7,918 bases of DNA. Origin: CAYFJO01 sp964343305. Lineage in GTDB: Bacteria > Planctomycetota > Planctomycetia > Pirellulales > Pirellulaceae. The stretch is taken from positions 1-7,918 of the forward strand of contig CAYFJO010000480.1 of assembly GCA_964343305.1 (NCBI GenBank). Reading direction: 5' to 3'. Below the pieces are notes generated by a model that saw only the letters and a program-made list of their open reading frames with translations, was not told the DNA's origin and made no database searches. Shown in pieces: positions 1 through 4,665 of the stretch. Made by a program: the position numbers and the translations under genes. The stretch's first letter is position 1. Each line of letters starts with the position of its first letter.

Positions 1-146
1 TCCTCGTACAGGGGACTTACACCCCACAAGTTCACGCCCATGCCGGGCGTACCATGAGCATATTCGCTGAGGCCCTTCGGGCACGCCTTCGATTTGGTGC
101 GAACACCGTCCTGAGATAAAATCAACTCATTGTTTGACGTGTTGCG
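1..146. other. Upstream non-coding stretch with two small hairpins
   Basis: No gene with a start is visible here. Two perfect small inverted repeats stand out: ACGCCC-atgcc-GGGCGT at 34-50 and GCCC-ttc-GGGC at 72-82. The first lies in a run (about 11-53) that reads open in two plus-strand frames and could be the tail of a gene or dispersed element that begins outside the window. Neither hairpin is followed by a T-run, so they are not convincing intrinsic terminators. The following gene begins at about 171. Confidence 0.4.
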
Positions 147-170
147 TTGTCACAGGCAACGGCGTCGAAC

Positions 171-836
171 ATGCCAAACGTTAGACGTTCCTCGACCATC
201 ATGGCAACATCGCAGGACTCTCCGTCTGATCGGTCGAGTCGACGCGCAACCTTTCAGTTCAAAATTCGCACCCTACTAGTTTTGTTTGTCGTCGTTGGAT
301 GTATGTTCTCCTGGATTGCCGCCAACCGACACCAAGCGCTGAAGCGGACATATTTGGCCATCAAGAAGCTCTACGATCCTGAAAGTCACGTCTTCAGTGA
401 AGGTGGCCCCACACCTGGCGGCGAGACTCTTGTATTCTCCGATCCGATGATCGAGTTAATCTCGATAGGAGACTTTGCTCGCGTGCATCTCCATGATTTG
501 ATTGAGGACGACCGGATTCAAAACGAAGTTGTCGTTGTCTTGGGGGCTATGGGCGATGAGTCCACAGTCCCACTCTTGATCGCTGCTTATCCAGATCCAC
601 CGTCTGGCAGACTCGACTCGAAAAGAGCGTCCCTCGACGACCCAGAAGTACTCAAAATAGTCTGCTTTACCCACGCGCTCACATATCTCACTTGCGAACC
701 AATTGGACGCAGCCGTCTTGGCTCTGACCTAAACCCCATGAATAAGCAACTCTGGGAGGACTGGTGGCGTCGCCACAAGGCTACATTTAAAGTTTCCGCA
801 AAGCCACTCGCTACGTGGGTTCCTGGCTATCCGTAA
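171..836 (+). CDS. Membrane-anchored HEAT-like repeat protein, planctomycete type
   Basis: Reads as a 221-aa protein from ATG 171. The frame is open from TTG 147, and ATG 201 is an equally possible start; none has a clear Shine-Dalgarno site. A Ser/Arg-rich cytoplasmic N-terminus is followed by FQFKIRTLL and one hydrophobic helix (about residues 34-51), the usual layout of short planctomycete membrane proteins. Residues about 92-142 look like paired amphipathic helices of a HEAT/armadillo-type repeat, with the typical 'VVLGAMGDESTVPLL' turn. The C-terminus has W-x-x-WWRRH, seen in many planctomycete HEAT proteins. HEAT repeats serve as protein-binding scaffolds; no partner or pathway can be named. 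Its stop lies 27 nt before the intron remnant on the opposite strand. Function unknown. Confidence 0.75.
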   Translation: MPNVRRSSTIMATSQDSPSDRSSRRATFQFKIRTLLVLFVVVGCMFSWIAANRHQALKRTYLAIKKLYDPESHVFSEGGPTPGGETLVFSDPMIELISIGDFARVHLHDLIEDDRIQNEVVVVLGAMGDESTVPLLIAAYPDPPSGRLDSKRASLDDPEVLKIVCFTHALTYLTCEPIGRSRLGSDLNPMNKQLWEDWWRRHKATFKVSAKPLATWVPGYP

Positions 837-858
837 TCAAAAGCACGATGGATTGCCG

Positions 859-1344
859 CTAAATCGGGATAGGGGTCAGCCTTGCGGCTGAACTCCTCCC
901 ACACCACCGCGGTTTGCGGGTCCGCACCGGGCGGTTCGTCGCAGAGGAGCAAGCTCGCTCCAGAGATATCTGAGAAACACAAGTCCCTGAGCTAACGGCC
1001 ACTGCCGGATCATTCCCATGTGCGCGCCCGGTAGGACCTACCGACATCGTCGTAGAAAAAAAGCAACCATCTGTCGGACAGAATCGCAGGCCAAAGAACC
1101 ACAGGTGACACGATGGTCCTTTGGAAATCCACACGGCTTCGTTGCTGACGGGTTTAACGTCAAATCGAATGACAAATGGCGCTGGACATGTTGGATTGAA
1201 TTCTTTTCTTGCATGCGCCATTCCCCAAAGTTTCGTGATTTCCCAGCACCCAAAGTAAACGCATGCCAGCGTCACGAACACGAAGAACTTTCGCAGGCTG
1301 AACTGCCACCAGCGGAGTTTCGGTTTGTCGCGTGCGTTGGGCAT
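859..1344 (-). CDS. FSLRKF-type short membrane protein, probably frameshifted
   Basis: ATG 1344 opens a protein beginning MPNARDKPKLRWWQFSLRKF, followed by a membrane helix (about residues 18-34) and a plausible extracytoplasmic part up to HLWFFGLRFCP (about residue 90). The frame stays open to 161 aa. However, everything after about residue 96 is Ser/Arg/Thr/Pro-rich, looks off-frame, and runs across the intron 3' end at 863-962. A run of seven T (minus strand, 1062-1056) sits exactly where the character changes. One extra T there would continue as FYDDVGRSYRARTWE and stop at 1012-1010, a product of about 111 aa. So this is either a decayed gene, a slippage site or a sequencing error, and the annotated C-terminus should not be trusted. 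The start codon lies inside the conserved element at 1342-1372. Function unknown. Confidence 0.55.
   Translation of the reverse strand: MPNARDKPKLRWWQFSLRKFFVFVTLACVYFGCWEITKLWGMAHARKEFNPTCPAPFVIRFDVKPVSNEAVWISKGPSCHLWFFGLRFCPTDGCFFSTTMSVGPTGRAHGNDPAVAVSSGTCVSQISLERACSSATNRPVRTRKPRWCGRSSAARLTPIPI
863..962 (-). mobile_element. Group II intron 3' end (domains V and VI), orphan remnant
   Basis: On the minus strand, positions 934-904 fold like intron domain V. CCGCCCGG pairs with CCGCGGTGG (8 bp with one extra C). Next come TGCG/CGCA around a GACC loop and a two-base AA bulge on the 3' side. The basal pairing keeps the G.T wobble expected of a CGC-type catalytic triad. A domain VI-like hairpin follows: TCAGCC-GCAA-GGCTGA (891-876, GNRA loop) inside GGGAGG/TATCCC, with an unpaired A at 870. 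That A is the eighth base from the predicted 3' end ...CCCGAT (863), the classical branch-point position. A further hairpin GGAGC-n6-GCTCC lies at 946-961. No reverse transcriptase, 5' intron end or domains I-III are visible, so this is a fragment. The extra C in the domain V helix suggests it is inactive. Its 5' limit is unknown. Identification is from structure and remembered family consensus. Confidence 0.68.
1285..1328 (-). repeat. FSLRKF 5' coding repeat, copy 1
   Basis: This 44-nt stretch matches 7840-7883 at 42 of 44 positions, and the inner 32 nt (1292-1323 versus 7847-7878) are identical. It encodes KPKLRWWQFSLRKF near the start of two different proteins whose downstream sequences are unrelated. 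Weaker copies lie at 4614-4645 (29/32), 4527-4545 (19/19 over a shorter piece) and 7480-7533 (more diverged). Confidence 0.85.
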
Positions 1345-1372
1345 GACGTTATTCTAACGAGTTGTGGCGTTT
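1342..1372 (-). repeat. Conserved boundary element, copy 1 (attC-like half-site)
   Basis: Minus strand AACGCCAC-n5-GTTAGAA (1371-1352) followed by TAACGTCATG. The ATG is the start codon of the 1344-859 gene. Spacing and both blocks are the same as in the copy at 3593-3625. GTTAGAA resembles the integron core site GTTRRRY but lacks the final pyrimidine. Directly upstream on the minus strand is a GGCG-AAAA-CGCC hairpin (1378-1367) overlapping the element. Confidence 0.65.
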
Positions 1373-1647
1373 TCGCCGCCGGTCGTGTGAGGACTCTTCT
1401 TTCTGAGGCCAGCGTTTTTCGACCACTACGAGACTCCTACGCTAGCAACCGACACATGCTCCACCGCAAGAGAGACAGCAAGATCGAAAGCCGTGATCCC
1501 ATCTGCAAGTTACCTTGACGAAGGGGTGGAAAGAGTTGCAACAAAGGTTGTTGGAGGGTTGCATCAGGGGCGGCACCGGATCAAACTTCTTGTGTTAAAG
1601 ACTCTGTCCCGTTTAATTCATTAGTGAGATCCTCAGGAACACCAATC
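1373..1647. other. Intergenic region between divergent genes, possible gene relic
   Basis: No convincing intact gene is present. On the minus strand 1506-1354 one frame reads 50 codons with a single internal TAG (1428-1426). It has a protein-like first half (AFDLAVSLAVEHVSVAS) and ends exactly at the TAG inside the boundary element, so it may be the relic of a preceding gene. The remainder (1507-1633) shows no hairpin, repeat or clear promoter to me. It must contain the promoter of the plus-strand propeller gene. Confidence 0.35.
1634..1637 (+). promoter_or_regulatory. Ribosome binding site deciding the start at 1648
   Basis: AGGA lies ten bases before ATG 1648 (nine to ten nt spacer). This supports 1648 over the in-frame GTG at 1624, which lies upstream of the AGGA and has no such site. 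Confidence 0.55.
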
Positions 1648-2580
1648 ATGGCTCACGAACATCGGCTGATTTACGCCATGCTGTTTTTGTGGTTGGGAAA
1701 CGCGCCGACGGCGTCGCTTATTGTCACCGCTCAAGACAAAAAACCTGCGCCGCCGAAGCTGTTTGTGTTGCACGTGGGGAGCAATATGGCGACTCAGTTA
1801 ATCCAAAAGAGCGAATTCGATGGTCAAGGAACACCGGTCTGGTCGCCCGACGGTAAGCAAATCGGTTTCGACGCTTGGCGTGCTTCCGCCGGGGAAGACT
1901 ATGGAGACGCTCACGTGTTTGTCGTCAACATCGATGGCAGCGGGCTGAAAGACCTCGGGGATGGCGCCATGCCCAGCTTTTCCGTGGACGGAAAACGTAT
2001 CGCCTATTCCCGGTACAGCCCAAACCGCGGCGTGTGGATCATGAACGCCGATGGTACAGATAAGGAACTGATCGACGCGTCCGGCTGGAGCGCCCGTTGG
2101 TCGCCCGACGGCAAATCGATCGCCTACACCAAGGGGCCGAACTTCGTCATTTACGACGTGAACGAAAAGAAGCAACGAGCGGTGATCGACGCAGTTGCCC
2201 GTCGCGGCTACCGTTCGATTTATTGGAGCTTCTGCTGGTCACCTGACAGCAATCGGCTGTGTTTCAAAGGGCGGCGCGCAGATGACAATTACGATGTCGC
2301 CCTCGTCAACATCGATGGAGCGGAACGAGCTCTCAAAGTGCTCTACTCCGGCAAGACCGGAAACGCCTTCTCATGGCACCCCACCAGGAAGGAAGTACTC
2401 TTCGACAGGGTCGATCCGATGCGTAAACGGGCGCAGCTATTCACCGTTAGCACCGAAGCCAAAGGCTCGCCAACCAGCTTCCCTGGCCAGCCCTTTGATC
2501 GCATCAACGTCGGCGGCGCATGGGCACGCGACGGAAAGAAAATCGTGTTTGCGAGTCGGTCACGGCCGAATCCAAACTAG
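1648..2580 (+). CDS. Exported TolB/PD40-type beta-propeller protein
   Basis: A 310-aa protein from ATG 1648, chosen for the AGGA upstream and because the signal peptide then starts cleanly (MAHEHRLIYAMLFLWLG, cleavage probably after about residue 28). The rest is a series of TolB-like/PD40 blades marked by WSPDG-type turns: VWSPDGKQIGF, SFSVDGKRIAYS, RWSPDGKSIAYT, CWSPDSNRLCF, SWHPTRKEVLF and AWARDGKKIVFAS. These alternate with strands such as VNIDGSGLKDLG and MNADGTDKELI. Six blades would make one closed propeller, close to the size of the TolB propeller alone. The N-terminal TolB domain is absent, so this is not the Tol-Pal component itself. Such proteins are usually periplasmic and bind proteins or ligands; no catalytic site is visible. 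No gene follows on the same strand for more than 1 kb, so it is probably monocistronic. Confidence 0.87.
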   Translation: MAHEHRLIYAMLFLWLGNAPTASLIVTAQDKKPAPPKLFVLHVGSNMATQLIQKSEFDGQGTPVWSPDGKQIGFDAWRASAGEDYGDAHVFVVNIDGSGLKDLGDGAMPSFSVDGKRIAYSRYSPNRGVWIMNADGTDKELIDASGWSARWSPDGKSIAYTKGPNFVIYDVNEKKQRAVIDAVARRGYRSIYWSFCWSPDSNRLCFKGRRADDNYDVALVNIDGAERALKVLYSGKTGNAFSWHPTRKEVLFDRVDPMRKRAQLFTVSTEAKGSPTSFPGQPFDRINVGGAWARDGKKIVFASRSRPNPN

Positions 2581-2599
2581 AATTCTCTGTGCCAATGGC

Positions 2600-2629
2600 C
2601 ATGACGTTATTCTAGGTCGCAGCGTTTGG
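2600..2629 (-). repeat. Conserved boundary element, copy 2 (degenerate)
   Basis: Shares CATGACGTTATTCTA and CGTTTGG (plus strand) with the copies at 1342 and 3593. It lacks three bases in the spacer and reads CCTAGAATAACGTCATG on the minus strand, so the GTTAGAA core is damaged. The stop codon of the recombinase fragment (2614-2612) is made from this element. No start gene follows on the minus strand; the propeller gene converges from the other side. Confidence 0.55.
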
Positions 2630-3016
2630 GCCTTCTTGAATCAACTGTTCGATAACTTCTGGTGACGTTCTGATATGTCCGTAGGACTCGTTTACCCAAT
2701 GTCGCGCCTGCATCGACCAAACCAACAAATACTCACGCACATCTTCACGCTTGACTCGGTGGGGCATGTTCCCAAACCAACGTAGAAACGATCGTAACGC
2801 ACTGCGGTACGCCTTCACCGTCTTTGGACGGTAGAAGCGGATCTTCATCTCACGGACAATTTTGCTAAGAAACTCGTCAGCGCTGAGACGGCCTTGAACA
2901 ACGCTTGCGCCATCCTCAATGTAGTCTTCAACTCGGTTGCGCGGAGCATAGCGACCACGAGCAGGCGCGTAGGGCTTACCATTATTGTATCGGCAAACTA
3001 ACCATTTCAGCCCCAA
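2612..3016 (-). pseudogene. Tyrosine recombinase (integrase), N-terminal fragment only
   Basis: The open frame runs from TTG 3016 for 134 aa. The only good internal ATG is at 2848, and the true start may be missing. Residues about 48-93 match the SAM-like core-binding domain of phage/integron tyrosine recombinases: helices around FLSKIVREMKIRFYRPKTVKAYRSALRSFLRWF, then MPHRVKREDVREYLL. The catalytic domain with the R...HxxR...Y residues is completely absent. After REYLL the frame reads LVWSMQARHWVNE, whereas the minus-one frame gives LVDAGA, a sequence expected at this point in the family, so a small compensated shift is likely. The frame then stops in the boundary element. The gene is therefore a broken recombinase. 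Its position beside attC-like repeats hints that an integron-type or related enzyme once acted here. It follows the ParB-like fragment by three bases. Confidence 0.7.
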
Positions 3017-3019
3017 AAT

Positions 3020-3253
3020 CTATACAGCCAAAATTCGGCAAAAACTGCGACCGTAATTCGGTCGGTAACACTTGAGGCCGAGCTCACGCGCAACAGCGAT
3101 ACGCGTGTTGTCGATAGTTACAATTCCATCTGGAGTTCGGACGGCATCGACCGCAGGCCCATTCCAGCCGTCCTTCATCGACTCGCGTAGTTGTGCGGCC
3201 CGACCACGACCGCCAGCGGTATTCTGAGAAAAGCGGATATCACTCGGATCCAT
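3020..3253 (-). pseudogene. ParB-like / toxin-type domain fragment
   Basis: 77 aa from ATG 3253. MDPSDIRFSQ, then an amphipathic segment (RAAQLRESMKDGW), PAVDAVRTPDG and IVTIDNTRIAVARELGL (residues 44-60) resemble the compact ParB-like domain used in DNA-partition proteins and as C-terminal toxin domains of planctomycete and actinobacterial polymorphic toxins. The hallmark is the D-N-T-R motif at residues 48-51. The frame stays open and protein-like about 15 codons upstream of the ATG (KGGFTGQFGR...) to a TAA, with no start codon or usable Shine-Dalgarno site. The last 17 residues (KCYRPNYGRS...) do not continue the domain and coincide with a hairpin plus T-run. Both ends thus look cut, suggesting the orphaned tip of a larger protein. 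Assignment is by remembered family features only. Confidence 0.5.
3040..3064 (-). terminator. Possible intrinsic terminator
   Basis: On the minus strand CGACCG-aatta-CGGTCG, a perfect 6-bp stem (3064-3048), is followed after three bases by TTTTT (3044-3040). The stem is short, and it lies inside the end of the ParB-like reading frame. It would end transcription coming from the 3546-3310 and 3253-3020 genes. Confidence 0.35.
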
Positions 3254-3309
3254 TCTTCCGAACTGCCCAGTGAATCCACCCTTTGGGGCGACGCTGTTTT
3301 ACAAAATCG

Positions 3310-3546
3310 TCAGTCGTCGCCGTAGTCCATTGGGCCCTCCACATGTTCTCCAGATTCTCTCAGTTTTGAACTTGCGTCCTCCGCACTTTTCCAGTTTGAA
3401 AACTCGATCGTAAGGCAAACTGACTCGGCGTTGTCGTCCTCGCGGTAGGTGACTTCACCGTCGTACTTGGACACGTAAGACATAATCGCCTGCTCACGTT
3501 CCTTGTCCTCGGGTTTTTTGTAATGAACTTCAATCATCACTGACAT
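3310..3546 (-). CDS. Small acidic alpha/beta protein, ferredoxin-like fold predicted
   Basis: The start is taken as ATG 3546 (78 aa). GAGG stands eight bases before it, whereas the longer frame from ATG 3603 would begin inside the conserved boundary element and add a non-protein-like leader. The chain reads as beta (MIEVHYK), alpha (EDKEREQAIMSYVSKYDG), beta-beta (EVTYRED, ESVCLTIEFS), alpha (WKSAEDASSKLRES), then a Gly/Asp-rich acidic tail GPMDYGDD. This beta-alpha-beta-beta-alpha pattern fits a small ferredoxin-like sandwich. There is no signal peptide or membrane segment, so it is cytoplasmic. I do not recognise the family. It is the only intact-looking gene between the elements at 2600 and 3593. 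The ParB-like fragment follows after 57 bases; a toxin-partner role is possible but unsupported. Confidence 0.7.
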   Translation of the reverse strand: MSVMIEVHYKKPEDKEREQAIMSYVSKYDGEVTYREDDNAESVCLTIEFSNWKSAEDASSKLRESGEHVEGPMDYGDD

Positions 3547-3592
3547 GGTAGTCGCCTCGGTCGTAGCGTATCGGCCTGTCGTGAGAGTCCAC

Positions 3593-3625
3593 CATGACGT
3601 CATTCTAACAGTTCGTGGCGTTTGG
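3593..3625 (-). repeat. Conserved boundary element, copy 3 (attC-like half-site)
   Basis: Minus strand AACGCCAC-n5-GTTAGAA (3622-3603) then TGACGTCATG. Both blocks and the 5-nt spacer length match copy 1 exactly. Here the element lies about 50 nt upstream of the real start at 3546, so its conservation is not explained by translation initiation. Confidence 0.65.
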
Positions 3626-3720
3626 TGATTCGGTATTTGGCCGACCTTGGGTTAAGTAGCGACGTGGGAAAACGCTGACAATTTGCATTGCGGCTGCTTT
3701 CAAGCGTTACACTTCGCGCC

Positions 3721-3876
3721 ATGTTTCGCTCGTTGGTTCTCCTTCTGCTGAGTCTTGCGATTATCTGCACTTCCGGCTGCGCACTTCCAAGATTCCTTTT
3801 TGATCCCAGCGAAAGAGTACAAGCACTTTCAAACATATATGACCCCAAGCGTCCCGAACAAGGCACCATCATCTGA
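3721..3876 (+). CDS. Tiny lipoprotein (51 aa)
   Basis: ATG 3721 opens MFRSLVLLLLSLAIICTSGC, a short basic start, a hydrophobic core and a lipobox-like TSGC with the lipidated Cys at residue 20. The mature part is only about 31 residues (ALPRFLFDPSERVQALSNIY...). An earlier in-frame TTG (3688) would put 11 extra residues before the signal peptide and is unlikely. The protein should be exported and anchored by lipid at Cys20. Function unknown. The next lipoprotein gene begins 15 nt after its stop, so the two are probably co-transcribed. A double TGA-TGA marks the end. Confidence 0.65.
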   Translation: MFRSLVLLLLSLAIICTSGCALPRFLFDPSERVQALSNIYDPKRPEQGTII

Positions 3877-3891
3877 TGATCGCCATAGAGA

Positions 3892-4134
3892 ATGGATACG
3901 ATGAACCTCCAACAAATCTGTGGCTGGTTCAAATCGATTCTTTTCACCACTGCGATTGTGGTCGCCACGGTCGTCCACGCGGGATGCCAGAGCACGATCG
4001 GCGGTAGCAACGGACCTGGGACGTACTACACGGGCGATGACGTTCAGTACTTTCCCCCTGGATCAGAATTCAAGTTGCAGCGAGAAGCGGCGGTGATGAA
4101 GGAGTTCAAGCCGCAACAACAACTCACACCGTAA
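3892..4134 (+). CDS. Small putative lipoprotein (80 aa)
   Basis: Reads from ATG 3892, with ATG 3901 as an equally good start; a weak GAGA lies upstream of both. The hydrophobic segment ILFTTAIVVATVVHAGC ends in a Cys at residue 32, followed by QSTIGGSNGPGTYYTGDD. The -1 Gly and -2 Ala fit a lipobox, but the -3 His does not, so lipidation is less certain than in the preceding gene. The mature chain has an aromatic/proline patch VQYFPPGSEFKL and a charged helix REAAVMKEFKPQQQ. I have the impression of similar short planctomycete proteins, but no function is known to me. Probable operon with 3721-3876 (15-nt gap) and perhaps 4179-4526 (44-nt gap). Confidence 0.7.
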   Translation: MDTMNLQQICGWFKSILFTTAIVVATVVHAGCQSTIGGSNGPGTYYTGDDVQYFPPGSEFKLQREAAVMKEFKPQQQLTP

Positions 4135-4146
4135 AACGGACTTCTG

Positions 4147-4171
4147 GGTAGTGGGTGATTATTTGTTGTTG
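4147..4171. repeat. AAATAATCAC-M-CACTACC repeat, copy 1
   Basis: Minus strand AACAACAAATAATCACCCACTACC matches 7563-7540, with differences only at two bases of the AAC/AGC repeats and one in the middle. At 7540 the same bases are the last codons and stop of a gene. Here they sit in the gap between two plus-strand genes, with no minus-strand gene ending, so this looks like a relic or a mobile boundary sequence. Confidence 0.5.
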
Positions 4172-4178
4172 AACAGGG

Positions 4179-4526
4179 ATGACAGCATATACTGATGGAA
4201 TGTACGAGATTGCTCGTCGTTCGCTAATCCAGTTTGTTGTCGGCGCCATCCTAATGTTGATCGGGCAGATTGCATTCGTTTCGGGCATGTCCCCTAATGG
4301 TCCCGTTTTGCCTCACTTCGCAATAAACCTATTTCCGGTTGGCTACATCGTTAACGTCTTGGCAATCGTCAATGCCATACGACTCAGGGTCTCTGAACGC
4401 AACTTCAAATGCGGATGGACTAACTGGACCATTGCTGCAGCCATTCCAGGGATCGCTCCGCTCGCTCTACTGTTCTATCTTCCGTTTTTACCGCGACACA
4501 CACAGTATCTGAAAACTCTCAAATAG
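4179..4526 (+). CDS. Small integral membrane protein, three helices
   Basis: 115 aa from ATG 4179; ATG 4200 is an alternative, and the only purine-rich run (CAGGG) abuts the first ATG. Three hydrophobic helices are clear: residues about 16-36 (LIQFVVGAILMLIGQIAFVSG), 47-68 (FAINLFPVGYIVNVLAIVNAI) and 83-103 (WTIAAAIPGIAPLALLFYLPF). A basic, Cys-containing loop RLRVSERNFKCGW lies between helices 2 and 3, and the tail is basic. No known transporter or enzyme motif is seen. Its stop codon (4524-4526) touches the first base of a relic of the FSLRKF repeat at 4527, so the original C-terminus may have been replaced at a recombination junction. It may be co-transcribed with the two lipoprotein genes. 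Confidence 0.68.
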   Translation: MTAYTDGMYEIARRSLIQFVVGAILMLIGQIAFVSGMSPNGPVLPHFAINLFPVGYIVNVLAIVNAIRLRVSERNFKCGWTNWTIAAAIPGIAPLALLFYLPFLPRHTQYLKTLK

Positions 4527-4558
4527 CACCAGCGGAGTTTCGGCTAATTGCTTGCCAT
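4527..4558 (-). pseudogene. Relic of an FSLRKF-type gene start, copy with in-frame stop
   Basis: Minus strand from 4558 reads ATG GCA AGC AAT TAG, then PKLRW. It matches the starts of the family genes but carries a stop at codon 5 and breaks off at 4527. There the sequence enters the 3' end of the plus-strand gene. Positions 4527-4545 are identical to 7862-7880. Confidence 0.6.
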
Positions 4559-4607
4559 GTCAGCGACTCGGAAGGAACTGACCAAAGATAGCCAGAGCGG
4601 CCAAGAC

Positions 4608-4660
4608 TAGGACCGCAGGCTGAACTGCCACCAGCGAAGTCTCAGCTAGTCGGCTGCGAT
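4608..4660 (-). pseudogene. Relic of an FSLRKF-type gene start, no start codon
   Basis: Minus strand 4645-4614 differs from the conserved 32-nt core at only three positions and reads LRLRWWQFSLRS, then a TAG stop. There is no ATG in the expected place and the upstream part contains a stop (CTAG). It begins immediately after the stop of the PQQ gene (4666), so it is a leftover of a family member that once followed that gene. Confidence 0.6.
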
Positions 4661-4665
4661 CTGAA

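Noticed and set aside
827..991. Minus-strand frame reading VWEEFSRKADPYPDLAAIHRAF, 54 codons
   Set aside because: It looks protein-like but has no start codon, follows a TAG, and its bases are explained by the domain V/VI fold of the intron remnant.
876..1019. Minus-strand 47-codon ORF starting MGMIRQWPLAQG
   Set aside because: Also crosses the intron hairpins; no ribosome site, and composition typical of chance reading of structured RNA.
1018..1518. Plus-strand 166-codon ORF
   Set aside because: Antisense to the FSLRKF gene and the boundary element; no domain or signal, and the Arg/Cys/His-rich composition is that of a shadow frame.
1463..1571. Cys-rich minus-strand mini-ORF (MQPSNNLCCNSF...)
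   Set aside because: About 40 codons, no ribosome site or homologous motif; the cysteine richness is likely chance.
3603..3709. Complete attC site starting TTCTAAC and ending in GTTACAC before the lipoprotein gene
   Set aside because: The end blocks do not pair well (GTGTAAC versus TTCTAAC; no match for GTGGCGTT), so only a half-site is supported.
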